DNA of 64,000 nucleotides, taken from JAITWN01 sp050486285 (GTDB lineage: Bacteria > Pseudomonadota > Gammaproteobacteria > SZUA-140). A program made the translations under genes and the position numbers. Location: positions 394,615-458,614 of the forward strand of contig JBJHCZ010000001.1 of assembly GCA_050486285.1 (NCBI GenBank). Direction: 5' to 3'. Of the stretch, positions 16,034 to 24,833 are shown piece by piece (the stretch's first letter is position 1; each line of letters starts with the position of its first letter). The notes under the pieces were generated by a model. It did not search any database. It saw only the letters and a program-made list of their open reading frames with translations, and was not told the DNA's origin.

Positions 16034-18748
16034 CGCGATCCGGTCGACCAGTCGTTTCACCGCCTCCGTCACCGCCGCGTCGTCGTCATTGGCGGCGAGC
16101 CGCGCCTCGATTTCGCGAATCCCGGCCTCGAGTCCATCGAGGCCGAAATAACCGGTCAGTCCCTTCAGTTCATGGACCCGTTCCGAGAGCAGGCGGCGGT
16201 CGCCGGCGGTCGCCGCGGCCAGGATATGCCCGCGCAGTTCCGTGATCGCCGCCACCAGCTTCGGCCACAATCGCTTCCGTACCTCCTCGACGCTGACCGG
16301 GTCATCGGTGCGCGGTCGCTGCTGTCCCTCGGTCGCCGGCAGGACGCAGAGCGTACGAATCAGTTCCCACAACTGGGCTTCGTCGAGCGGCTTGAGCAGG
16401 CAGGCATCGATCGCGGTCTGACGCAGCTTCTCCGGATTATCGAAGAACACGTCGGCGGTCAGCGCGATGATCGGGATATGCCTCAGCGACGGCCGCAGTT
16501 CGCGCAGCCGCCTGGCGGTCTCGGCGCCGTCCATGCCGGGGAGATGCAGGTCCATCAGGATGAAGTCGAAGTCCCGGGCCCGCGCGCGTGACAGCGCCTC
16601 GTCGCCGCCGGCGACCTGGGTGACTTCGATGCCGGCGCCCTCGAGCACCCGCGTGACCAGCGCACGGTTGAACTCGTTGTCTTCGGCCAACAGCACGCGC
16701 AGACCGTGAAATTCACCATCGGCGCCGGCGCCGTCGCCGTCATCGTCCGCGCGCTGCGCGCTGTCCCCGGCCTCGACCGCAAGCGGCCATTCGATAGCGA
16801 GCAGCGCGCACAGGTTGCGATGCAGAATGTCGCGTCGCACCGGCTTGATCGCGATCCTGAGCCCGCTGTCGCTCAGCGAGCGGCCGAGCAGGGCGGTGCG
16901 CCCGCTGTTCGCCATCAGCAGCATCGGGATGCCGTGCTCGTGACGCACCTGGTCAGCGATCTGCTCATCGCCATCGATGGCGTCAGCACCGAAACGCTCA
17001 TCGGCCGACCCGGCGCCGGTACCGATGATGACCAGATCGAAGGGTTCGTCGGCCCGGCGCGCGGCATCGAGCATTTCACCGACCTGAGCGCGCCGGCGCG
17101 CAAGCCAGACATTGATCGACCAGCTCATCAGCAGGTTACGCACCGCGCGGCGGGCGACCGGATTGTCGTCGTAGAGCAGGATCTTGTGGCCGGCCAGCGC
17201 GGGCGCGGCGGTGTGGTCGTCCTGCGAGGGCTGCAGCTCGCATCCGAACGTGAACCAGAACGTGGATCCCTCGCCCGGCTCGCTGGACACGCCGATCTTC
17301 CCGCCCCACAGCGAGACCAGTCGCGATACGATCGCGAGCCCGAGCCCGGTGCCGCCGTAACGCCTGGAGATCGTCGCATCGGCCTGATGAAAGGAGCTGA
17401 ATATTCTATCGACGACGTCGCGCGCGATGCCGATGCCGCTGTCGATGATCCTGATCTCGATCTCGACCCGGTTGTCCTCCATCGACACCAGGCGCACCTC
17501 GATGTTGACGCCGCCGCGCTCGGTGAACTTGATCGCGTTGTTCATCAGGTTGATGACGACCTGGCGGAAGCGCACGGCATCGCCGCGCAGTTTCAGCGGC
17601 ACGTCGGAGTCGATCAGCAGCACCAGCTCGAGATTCCTGTCGCGGGCCTCGGGACCGAGCAAGCAGAGGACGTCCTCGAAGACATCGCGCAGATCGAAAT
17701 CGCCGCTGTCGAGCTGGACCGTCCCCGATTCGATCTTCGAAAAGGAGAGGATATCGTCGATGACGCGCAGCAATTGTGTCGATGCGCAGCCGATCGTGCG
17801 CGCATATTCGTATTGCTCCGCGCTCAGGCCGGACTTCTCGAGCAGCGAGGTATAACCGAGAATCGCGTTGATCGGGGTGCGAATCTCGTGGCTCATGTTG
17901 GCGAGAAAGTTCGCCTTCTCGTTGCCGGCGACCAGCGCCTTCTCGCGCGCGGCATCGAGCTCCCGGTTCTTCTGTTCGAGTTCGCTAATCGTCGACTGCA
18001 AGCGGCCGGTCGCTTCCTCGATCTTGCCCTGCAGCCGGTTGCGTGCCTGTTCCATGACCTCGGCCATGTCGTTGAAGCCGTGTTCGAGCGCGCCGATCTC
18101 GCCACCGGTCGACGGCGGCACCCGGGTCTCCAGACGGCCCTTGCGCATGCCGTCCACCGCGTGGCTCAGGCGGATGATCGGCCGCACGATGCCTCGCCCC
18201 ATCCACAGCGCGATCAGCATGCTGAGCAGCGCCGTGGCGCCGGCCATGATGACGATGTTGCGAATGATGGCCTGCTGGCGGGCGAGGGTGGCCTCGCGCG
18301 ACAGGCTGATATCGACCCAACCGATGGTGAGCCTGTCGGCATCGCCGACGTCGGCGACGGGTAACAGCTCGTCGTTGTCGGCGATATCGATCCCGGTGCT
18401 GACGACCGGCGCGCTGAAACGCATCAGCAGACCGTCACCGGACAGCCGCCCGTGGGTCGCGCGCGCGACCGGCTCGCGGGCGGCATCGAGGATCAGGACC
18501 TCATGCACATCGGATTCGAGCAGGAATGAACTGGCGACGCGCTGGAGGCGCGCCCGATCATCCGAGAACAGGCCGAACTCGCTCTCAGAGGCGAGGAATC
18601 GCGCGATCGACTCACCGCGTTCTTGCAATGCGGCCTCGAGGTCCTGGATCCTCGTCATCACCATGTACTGCCCGAGTACGAGGCTGAATAACAGCAGCGG
18701 GACCAGGGTCAGCAGCAGTACGCGGACGCGGATACCGACGTTGCTCAC
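16016..18748 (-). CDS. BarA-like hybrid sensor histidine kinase
   Basis: Membrane sensor of 910 residues. Order: membrane helix about 8-27, periplasmic region about 28-160, second helix about 163-186, HAMP about 185-240, coiled coil, phospho-acceptor H287 in NMSHEIRTP, ATPase domain with N404 region and GGTGLGL (465-471), a degenerate receiver (about 521-650), a complete receiver with D733, and an HPt domain with H859. The first receiver reads LVIIGTG where the aspartate should be, so it cannot be phosphorylated at the usual place. Its ATG overlaps the upstream gene by four bases (ATGA), making it the last gene of an operon with a binding protein, a TonB receptor and a LuxR-type regulator, which is its probable phosphorelay target. 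The stop lies in a type A half-site. Confidence 0.93.
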   Translation of the reverse strand: MSNVGIRVRVLLLTLVPLLLFSLVLGQYMVMTRIQDLEAALQERGESIARFLASESEFGLFSDDRARLQRVASSFLLESDVHEVLILDAAREPVARATHGRLSGDGLLMRFSAPVVSTGIDIADNDELLPVADVGDADRLTIGWVDISLSREATLARQQAIIRNIVIMAGATALLSMLIALWMGRGIVRPIIRLSHAVDGMRKGRLETRVPPSTGGEIGALEHGFNDMAEVMEQARNRLQGKIEEATGRLQSTISELEQKNRELDAAREKALVAGNEKANFLANMSHEIRTPINAILGYTSLLEKSGLSAEQYEYARTIGCASTQLLRVIDDILSFSKIESGTVQLDSGDFDLRDVFEDVLCLLGPEARDRNLELVLLIDSDVPLKLRGDAVRFRQVVINLMNNAIKFTERGGVNIEVRLVSMEDNRVEIEIRIIDSGIGIARDVVDRIFSSFHQADATISRRYGGTGLGLAIVSRLVSLWGGKIGVSSEPGEGSTFWFTFGCELQPSQDDHTAAPALAGHKILLYDDNPVARRAVRNLLMSWSINVWLARRRAQVGEMLDAARRADEPFDLVIIGTGAGSADERFGADAIDGDEQIADQVRHEHGIPMLLMANSGRTALLGRSLSDSGLRIAIKPVRRDILHRNLCALLAIEWPLAVEAGDSAQRADDDGDGAGADGEFHGLRVLLAEDNEFNRALVTRVLEGAGIEVTQVAGGDEALSRARARDFDFILMDLHLPGMDGAETARRLRELRPSLRHIPIIALTADVFFDNPEKLRQTAIDACLLKPLDEAQLWELIRTLCVLPATEGQQRPRTDDPVSVEEVRKRLWPKLVAAITELRGHILAAATAGDRRLLSERVHELKGLTGYFGLDGLEAGIREIEARLAANDDDAAVTEAVKRLVDRIAVDALL

Positions 18749-19770
18749 GGGCGTGCCCGTCCCGGATCAGGCCGCTCCTGACCGGCCTGCATGCGATCGG
18801 ACTGTTCGATCGACCACAATCCCTGGGCCAGTTGCCGCTGGTCACGGGTGTCGATCTCCAGCGCGCGCGCGACTGCGCGGTTGAGGCTGACGCTGAAGTA
18901 ACGCGGCCAGGCCGGCGGCGGCAATCGCCATGGGCGGTCGGGGCGCTGCCTCGCCGACAGCGCGAGATCGTGGACCTGTTGTGCTGCCTGGCGCCCGATC
19001 TGTTCCGGCGTCGTGAACAGCGCCGCGAGCGCGCCGGCGTCGCTCAGCGCGCGCGAGAAACCCAAGACCGGCTTGCGTTGCTGGTAGGCCATGTACAGCA
19101 GCCATTTGGCGTGATTCGGCGACAGCACCTCGGGATCCGGAAAGGCGAGTACCGCGTCACCTCGTTCGAGCGCCGCGGAAAAGGCATCGACCGGCGTGCG
19201 CGCGGCGCCGAGATCGATGACATGCAGCACGATATCGCTGCGCGCCGCTGCCGCAAGCAATCCGGCGGCGGCAGCGCGTGAATGGTCGCCGAGGACTACG
19301 CTGACGTTTCTGACCGCCGGCAGCGTCAGGCGTAACAGCCGGAACTGGCGATCGAGGGGCTGCTCGAGGAACAGCGCCGAGGCCTTGCCGCTGTCGTCGC
19401 CGGCCCGGATGGCCTCGAAGGCGTCACGCGTGATCAGGATATTGAACGCCGGCGTTTCCGGGTAGTGCTCCAGCGCATATTTGGCGGCCTGCGCGCCGAC
19501 CGGCACGACCAGCTCAGGCGAACCGGCCGCCGGATCGCGGATGCTGATCGACTTGTCGTCGTGCAGGGTGATCAGCTCGATGTCGAAACGCAGCGCCGGG
19601 CCGGCCAGATCGTTCAAGGTATCGCGGAAGGCCTGCCAGGTCTCGAGATAGGCCGGCTCGTCGGCGCTCAGCACGACGGTCAGCCGATGCGGACCCGGGT
19701 CGGCAGCGGCCGGCAGCGCGCAGACCGCCGCGATCACCAGCAGCATCGCCAGGAACCGCCGCGCGCTCAT
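18745..19770 (-). CDS. Periplasmic ABC-type substrate-binding-like protein
   Basis: Exported protein of 341 residues with a clear signal peptide (residues 1-22, ending PAAADPG). The body resembles the ABC substrate-binding family PF04392: an LTVVLSADEPAYLETWQAF opening, then ELVVPVGAQAAKYAL and a central domain that ends near the EQIGRQAAQQVHDLAL hinge. No ABC ATPase or permease accompanies it, so it probably acts as a ligand receptor for the kinase encoded directly downstream. The start at 19770 was chosen because it follows the TonB-receptor stop by four bases and begins the signal peptide; an upstream ATG at 19842 would lie inside that receptor gene. The ligand is unknown. Confidence 0.82.
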   Translation of the reverse strand: MSARRFLAMLLVIAAVCALPAAADPGPHRLTVVLSADEPAYLETWQAFRDTLNDLAGPALRFDIELITLHDDKSISIRDPAAGSPELVVPVGAQAAKYALEHYPETPAFNILITRDAFEAIRAGDDSGKASALFLEQPLDRQFRLLRLTLPAVRNVSVVLGDHSRAAAAGLLAAAARSDIVLHVIDLGAARTPVDAFSAALERGDAVLAFPDPEVLSPNHAKWLLYMAYQQRKPVLGFSRALSDAGALAALFTTPEQIGRQAAQQVHDLALSARQRPDRPWRLPPPAWPRYFSVSLNRAVARALEIDTRDQRQLAQGLWSIEQSDRMQAGQERPDPGRARP

Positions 19771-19774
19771 CGGG

Positions 19775-21898
19775 TCAGGACCGCAGCCTGAACTGGAGGA
19801 AGACACGCCGGTCGAAGACGTTCTCGCGGCGGAATTCGGCATATTCGCGATCGGCCAGGTTCTGCGCGATCAGCGTCAGCTCGCCGCGGAGATTGCCGAG
19901 CATGAAGCCCTTGCCGAGCCGCGCATCCCAGCGATTGTAACCGCGCAGGTACTGACCGTCACCGGCCCAGTCGATATCGCTCAGGTAAAACCAGCCCACG
20001 CCGGCCCGCCAGTCGCCGGCAAGGGTGTGGCTCGCGAGCGCGCTGGCGGTATGCCGCGGCGTGTTGCGCTCGATCGCCGACGACGTCACGAGCGGCGTGA
20101 TCGCGCCGTCATTGAAGCCCTCGATCCGGTGCGTCGTCGTCCCGTCGATGGTGACATAACCGTATTGCACGGCCAGCAGCGTGCGCAGGGAAGGCCGGAG
20201 CCGAAGTTGCAACTCGGCGCCGCTGACGTCGGCCTCGGCGCCGTTGATGAGGATGAAGGCGCCGATGTCGCCGCCGGACTGACCCAGACCGATCAGGAAA
20301 TCCGACAAGGCATCGGGATAGGACGGGTCGCGCGCATGGACGATCAGGTCGCGCAGGCGCTCGGTGAACACCTTGATATCAAGGTCGATGCGTCCGTCGG
20401 CAAACAGCCCGCGGTAACCAACCTCGTAGGAATCGATCGTCTCATGACTGAGATCCGGGTCGGAGACGTACAGCGCCATGAAGATGTCGCCATCCTCGTA
20501 GCGCACGACGTTGAACTCGCTGGCCTCGTACAGCGACGGCGTGCGTATCGCGCGGGTCGCGATCGCGCGCAGCGTATGGTTCTGCGCCACCGAGAAGTTG
20601 CCGGCGAGGCGGGGGGACGCGTGCGAGCCGCTGATGTCGTTGTCCTCGATCATCACGCCGGCGTTGATTCCGAAGCGCCAGGAGGGCGTCCATTCGAGGT
20701 TGCCGAACAGGCGCAGGGTATCGTCCTCGAGCCGTTCATCGCTGTCGAGCACCTGGATGCTCTTGAAGGTATCTCGCCGCGCCCCGGCGCCCAAGACCAT
20801 GCGCCAGCGATCGCTGAACATCAGCGTCTGCTGCCACTCGATATCACTGCGCGTGCCCTGGCCGTGATAGAGGCCGATCAGGAAGGCCTGGTCGGGAACG
20901 CCGAGCAGAAAGGGCACCATTTCCGGCGTCACGGTCTGCGGAAATCCCCGGTCGTTGAACAATGCCGAGATCGGCCCCGCCTCGAAGCGGTCATTCCAGT
21001 CGATGTAGTTGTGATAGGCCTGCAGGTGGCTTTCATTACGCTGGCTGAATACATGCCGCCAGCGCAGATAGCCGTGCGCGCTGCGCGTCAGGATGTCCCG
21101 CTCGGGCGAGGTCACCGGGTTGCGGCCCCAGCCGCCGACCGGACCGTCGGTGATGCCGAACTGGAGGTCGAGACTGTCCCGCGTCGAGACATCGTAGACC
21201 CCGCTGAACGAGACCATCTGCAGATCCTTGCGATCATTGATGCCCTCGAAGCCGTCATCGGCGCGGTGGCGCGCGGTGACGCGATATTCGAAGTTGCCGC
21301 CGACGTCGGCGCCGCGCGCGACGATCTCGCGGGTGTCGATCGATCCGGCGGTGATGCGCGTGCTGACGCCATGGTCCCTGAACGGGCGCCGCGTGATGAT
21401 ATTGATGGTGCCGCGAAACGCGTTCGAGCCGTAGACCGGCGCATTCGGACCGCGGATCACCTCGATGCGCTCGATGTCGTCGATGTCAAGATCGAGGTGG
21501 TTCCAGAACACCAGCGAGAACATCGGATTGTAGACCGAGCGACCGTCGACCAGCACCTGCATCCGGCGCGACCACGCGGTCTCGCCACCGTGGTACATCA
21601 CGGAATTGATGACGCCGTTGACATGGGTCACCTGCATGCCGGGCACGAGACGCAGCAGTTCGGGAATGTCGATCGCGGTTGAGGCCTCGATCATCGCCCT
21701 GTCGATGACGGTGACCGACGCCGGCGCCTTCGCGGGCGTCTGCTGCAGGCGTGACGCGGTGATGACCAGAGGCACCTGGGCGAAGATCTCGCGCTCGCTG
21801 ACATACTGCACCTGCGCGGGCGCCGCGCCGTGCAGCGCGACCAGCAGCGGCACGCAGGCAATCGCAGTGCGCCGGATCGGCCGCAGTCCGTGAGCCAT
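19775..21898 (-). CDS. TonB-dependent outer-membrane receptor
   Basis: Outer-membrane receptor of 707 residues. A signal peptide (about 1-28, ending GAAPAQ) precedes a plug domain (about 45-160, with VTVIDRAMIEAS, IPELLRLVPGMQV, IERIEVIRGPN and AFRGTINIITRRP), then a beta-barrel. It resembles BtuB/CirA-like receptors in outline but the ligand cannot be read from sequence. The ATG overlaps the stop of the response-regulator gene by one base. Being placed between a regulator and a periplasmic binding protein/kinase pair, it may both import and report its ligand. Confidence 0.93.
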   Translation of the reverse strand: MAHGLRPIRRTAIACVPLLVALHGAAPAQVQYVSEREIFAQVPLVITASRLQQTPAKAPASVTVIDRAMIEASTAIDIPELLRLVPGMQVTHVNGVINSVMYHGGETAWSRRMQVLVDGRSVYNPMFSLVFWNHLDLDIDDIERIEVIRGPNAPVYGSNAFRGTINIITRRPFRDHGVSTRITAGSIDTREIVARGADVGGNFEYRVTARHRADDGFEGINDRKDLQMVSFSGVYDVSTRDSLDLQFGITDGPVGGWGRNPVTSPERDILTRSAHGYLRWRHVFSQRNESHLQAYHNYIDWNDRFEAGPISALFNDRGFPQTVTPEMVPFLLGVPDQAFLIGLYHGQGTRSDIEWQQTLMFSDRWRMVLGAGARRDTFKSIQVLDSDERLEDDTLRLFGNLEWTPSWRFGINAGVMIEDNDISGSHASPRLAGNFSVAQNHTLRAIATRAIRTPSLYEASEFNVVRYEDGDIFMALYVSDPDLSHETIDSYEVGYRGLFADGRIDLDIKVFTERLRDLIVHARDPSYPDALSDFLIGLGQSGGDIGAFILINGAEADVSGAELQLRLRPSLRTLLAVQYGYVTIDGTTTHRIEGFNDGAITPLVTSSAIERNTPRHTASALASHTLAGDWRAGVGWFYLSDIDWAGDGQYLRGYNRWDARLGKGFMLGNLRGELTLIAQNLADREYAEFRRENVFDRRVFLQFRLRS

Positions 21899-22572
21899 TA
21901 CTTCCTCGACAGGCCGAGCTTCTGCGCGACCAGCAGGGCCTGGGTGCGGTTCGACACCCGCAGCACCTTCAGTATCGCGGTGACGTGGACCTTGATGGTG
22001 TTCTCGGAGACCTGCAGGTCGCGCGAGATATCCTTGTTGGTCTTGCCCTTGACGATCAGGCGCAGGACCTGCTGCTGGCGCCGCGTCAGTTTCGAGAGCA
22101 CCGCCTTCGCGCCGGCGGACAGCGTCTGCAGGCCGTCCGGATGCCCCCAGGGATTGGGGTCGGCGTTATGGTCGTCGCCATCATCGATATCCGGCGGGAT
22201 GTAGATGCCGCCGGACAGCACGAGATCGAGCGCGTCGATGATGATCCGCTGTTCGGTCGCCTTCGGGATGAAACCGGCGACGCCGCGTTCCAGGGTCTTG
22301 TGCACCAGCAACGGGTCGCTGGTGCCGGAGAGGATGACGACCGGGATGTGCGGATAGCGGTCGCAGAGGGTGGAGACCAGGCCGAAACCGTCGGTGCCCG
22401 GCATGAAATAGTCCAGCAGGATCAGGTCGAGGTCGGGACTGGCGGCGGTATGCTCGAGCACCTGGGCGCCGTCGGCAGCCTCGATCACCTCGAGATCGCG
22501 ATAGTGTCCCTCCAGCGCGTATCTCAGACCCTCCCTGATCAGGCCGTGATCATCCGCTACAAGAAACTTCAA
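21898..22572 (-). CDS. LuxR/NarL-type response regulator
   Basis: DNA-binding response regulator of 224 residues. The receiver has the acidic pair D7-D8, phospho-acceptor D54 in LILLDYFMPG and the lysine of FIPKA. The C-terminal helix-turn-helix (LTRRQQQVLRLIVKGKTNKD through SENTIKVHVTAILKVL) is of NarL type. The start is a TTG at 22572: GGGAGGAG lies immediately upstream at ideal spacing and the receiver then begins at residue 2. An ATG at 22677 would add 35 residues of non-conserved basic sequence. First gene of the operon with the TonB receptor, binding protein and hybrid kinase. Confidence 0.9.
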   Translation of the reverse strand: MKFLVADDHGLIREGLRYALEGHYRDLEVIEAADGAQVLEHTAASPDLDLILLDYFMPGTDGFGLVSTLCDRYPHIPVVILSGTSDPLLVHKTLERGVAGFIPKATEQRIIIDALDLVLSGGIYIPPDIDDGDDHNADPNPWGHPDGLQTLSAGAKAVLSKLTRRQQQVLRLIVKGKTNKDISRDLQVSENTIKVHVTAILKVLRVSNRTQALLVAQKLGLSRK

Positions 22573-22682
22573 AAACTCCTCCCGACGAAAACTTTTTCTT
22601 GTTGCTTGTCGCGCGGTCGCAGCGATCGCGCCGGTTCGCCCTGTGCCGGGCGTAGTACCGTATCGTCCGAATGGCATTCCTT

Positions 22683-22711
22683 TATAAACCAGAATGCGGG
22701 TGATGAGTCAA
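22683..22711 (-). promoter_or_regulatory. Probable promoter of the regulator/receptor/kinase operon
   Basis: On the minus strand TTGACT (22711-22706) and TTTATA (22688-22683) are 17 bases apart; TTATAA and TATAAA overlap the same place with 18 or 19. The transcript would carry a leader of about 100 bases before the TTG at 22572. No other gene starts in the 312-base gap between 22573 and 22884. Confidence 0.5.
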
Positions 22712-22749
22712 TCGCAAGGCCGGAGATAATTCGAGGCAGATCCACTGGT

Positions 22750-22765
22750 TAATACTAAAGTATTA
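22750..22765. promoter_or_regulatory. Operator-like palindrome TAATACT-AA-AGTATTA
   Basis: A perfect 7-base inverted repeat with a 2-base centre, about 40 bases upstream of the predicted -35 of the operon. NarL/LuxR-type regulators often bind such short A/T-rich inverted repeats, so autoregulation by the gene at 21898 is plausible but unproven. Confidence 0.5.
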
Positions 22766-22816
22766 GACCGGGCGGATGATCGTCCTGGTTCGGTGCCTGA
22801 TCCATCGCATGATACG

Positions 22817-22832
22817 CATAATGTATATTATG
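22817..22832. promoter_or_regulatory. AT-rich palindrome CATAAT-GTAT-ATTATG
   Basis: A perfect 6-base inverted repeat around GTAT in the same intergenic region, a further 50 bases upstream. It could be a second regulator site. It lies next to the type A palindrome at 22849 and no gene starts nearby on the plus strand. Confidence 0.35.
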
Positions 22833-22848
22833 TTAAATCATGTCGACA

Positions 22849-22883
22849 CGGGGTCAGAGTAGACATCGTCTACTCTGACCCCG
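22849..22883. repeat. Type A palindrome, short form
   Basis: The arms are identical to those at 6162-6196 (16 bases each); only the 3-base loop differs (atc). It begins one base after the stop codon of the permease gene that ends at 22885, reading in the direction of that gene. The exact match of two distant copies shows this is a dispersed repeat, not a local hairpin. Confidence 0.92.
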
Positions 22884-22884
22884 T

Positions 22885-24090
22885 TCATTCGTGGCGCAGG
22901 GCCTCGATCGGGTCCAGGCGCGCGGCCCTGCGCGCCGGGAAGTAGCCGAACACGACGCCGACCGCCGCCGAGAACAGGAACGCGATGACGATGATGCCGG
23001 GGTCCGGCGCGAACGGGATCGCCATGTAGGCCGCCAGCGCCCGCGATGCCGCGAGCGCGACAACGATCCCGATCAGTCCGCCGATCGACGACAGCACGAC
23101 GGCCTCGACCAGGAACTGGGTCTGCACCTCGCGCTCGAGCGCGCCGATCGCGAGCCTCGTGCCGATCTCGCGGGTGCGCTCGGTCACCGAGACCAGCATG
23201 ATGTTCATGATGCCGATGCCGCCGACCAGCAGGCTGACCGCGGCCACCGCGCCCAAGAGCGCGGTCAGCACCTGGGTCGTGCCGGTCAGCGTGTCACTGA
23301 TGTCCTGCATGTCGAGCACGTTGAAGTCGGGCGGCTGCCCCGGTCCGATACGCCGGCGTTCGCGCATGATCGTCTGGATGTCCTCGACGACCGCCCGCGT
23401 GTCGTAGCCCTCGCGGGCCGTGACATGGATCAGGTGGACATCGGTATTGCCGGCGATGCGGCGCCAGAACGCGTTGAGCGGCATCAGCACGATATCGTCC
23501 TGGTCCATGCCGATGGTGCTCTGTCCCTTGGACTGCAGCACGCCGATCACCTCGCAGGACACGCGGCCCAGGCGGATGCGGACGCCGAGCGGATCCTCGA
23601 CGCCGAACAGCTCGCGCCTGACCGATTCGCCGAGGATGCACACCGGGCTGCCGGCGTGCTGTTCGGCATCGCTGAACAGGCGTCCGCTCGCCATCGACCA
23701 GTTGCGCACCGTGAAATAGGTGTTATCGACGCCGTTGATCGTCGTGGCCAGGTTGACGTTACCGGCGACGGCCGTGATGCGGTCACCGGAGGACGGCGCC
23801 GCGGCCTCGACCGAATCGAGTTCGTTGACGATCGCCTCGGCGTCGCCCGGGCGGAACTGCGGCGCCGACATGCGCTGGCCGGGGCCGCGCACCAGCCCCG
23901 GACGCACGATCAGCAGATTGCTGCCGAGATTCTGGATCTGCGCGGAGACCTGCTGCGTCGCCCCGCTGCCGATCGTGAACATCGTGATCACCGCGGCGAC
24001 GCCGATGATGATGCCGAGCACGGTCAACGTCGTCCGCAGCAGGTTTCGGCGGATCTCGCGCAGCGCCAGCCTGAAGGCGTTCCACAGCAT
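22885..24090 (-). CDS. MacB-like ABC transporter permease
   Basis: Inner-membrane permease of 401 residues. An N-terminal helix (TVLGIIIGVAAVITMF) is followed by a large periplasmic MacB-type domain (about 45-270) and three C-terminal FtsX-family helices, including GGIGIMNIMLVSVTERTREI. In MacB the ATPase is fused to this part; here it is separate, as in LolC/E-like and many export systems. The ATG overlaps the ATPase stop (TGATG). Partners at 24090 and 24830 complete a tripartite macrolide/peptide-type exporter; substrate unknown. Confidence 0.92.
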   Translation of the reverse strand: MLWNAFRLALREIRRNLLRTTLTVLGIIIGVAAVITMFTIGSGATQQVSAQIQNLGSNLLIVRPGLVRGPGQRMSAPQFRPGDAEAIVNELDSVEAAAPSSGDRITAVAGNVNLATTINGVDNTYFTVRNWSMASGRLFSDAEQHAGSPVCILGESVRRELFGVEDPLGVRIRLGRVSCEVIGVLQSKGQSTIGMDQDDIVLMPLNAFWRRIAGNTDVHLIHVTAREGYDTRAVVEDIQTIMRERRRIGPGQPPDFNVLDMQDISDTLTGTTQVLTALLGAVAAVSLLVGGIGIMNIMLVSVTERTREIGTRLAIGALEREVQTQFLVEAVVLSSIGGLIGIVVALAASRALAAYMAIPFAPDPGIIVIAFLFSAAVGVVFGYFPARRAARLDPIEALRHE

Positions 24091-24833
24091 CAGGCCGCCC
24101 CGCCCCGCTCGACCTGCTCCGCGTGATCGCCGTCGATGCGCCCGTCGAGAAAGCGCACGACGCGCGACGCATGGGCCGCCATCTCGGCCTCGTGCGTGAC
24201 CATGACGATGGTGATCCCGCGCTCGCGATTGAGCCCGTCGAGCAGGGACATGATCTCCCGCGATCGCTCGGTGTCGAGATTGCCGGTCGGCTCGTCGGCG
24301 AGCAGCAGCGAGGGTTCGGTAACGATCGCGCGGGCGATCGCGACGCGCTGTTGCTGGCCGCCGGACAGCTGGTTCGGCGTGTGCGTCTCCCAGCCTTCGA
24401 GGCCGACCGTCGCGAGCGCCTGCCGCGCGAGGCGATGCCGTTCACGCGCCGGCAGGCCGCGATAGACCAGCGGCAGCTCGACGTTCTCGAGCGCGGTGGT
24501 GCGGTTCAGCAGATTGAAGCCCTGGAACACGAAGCCCATCGCATGGCGGCGCAACAGCGCGCGCTGGTCGCGGCTCATGCGCGTGACCTCGAGACCGCGG
24601 AAGCGATAGCTGCCGGCGGTCGGCACGTCGAGACAGCCGAGGATGTTCATGCACGTCGACTTGCCGGAGCCGCTCGGCCCCATCAGCGCGATGAACTCGC
24701 CCTCGCCGATGTCCAGGTCGATGCCGCGCAAGGCATGCACCGCGGCCTGCGCCATGCCGTAGACCCGGCTGACCCCGCCGAGCCGGATCAACGGCTCGGG
24801 CCGGGCGGCGGTCATCGCGACGGCGAGGCTCAT
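24090..24833 (-). CDS. ABC transporter ATPase, MacB/LolD type
   Basis: ATP-binding subunit of 247 residues. Walker A is GPSGSGKST, the signature is LSGGQQQRVAIARA and Walker B is LLLADEPTGNLD. MacB/LolD/FtsE group by the VFQGFNLLNRTTALENVELP block. The ATG at 24833 overlaps the stop of the adaptor gene (ATGA); the longer reading to 24977 lies inside that gene and is out of family length. It powers the permease encoded next. Confidence 0.94.
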   Translation of the reverse strand: MSLAVAMTAARPEPLIRLGGVSRVYGMAQAAVHALRGIDLDIGEGEFIALMGPSGSGKSTCMNILGCLDVPTAGSYRFRGLEVTRMSRDQRALLRRHAMGFVFQGFNLLNRTTALENVELPLVYRGLPARERHRLARQALATVGLEGWETHTPNQLSGGQQQRVAIARAIVTEPSLLLADEPTGNLDTERSREIMSLLDGLNRERGITIVMVTHEAEMAAHASRVVRFLDGRIDGDHAEQVERGGAA

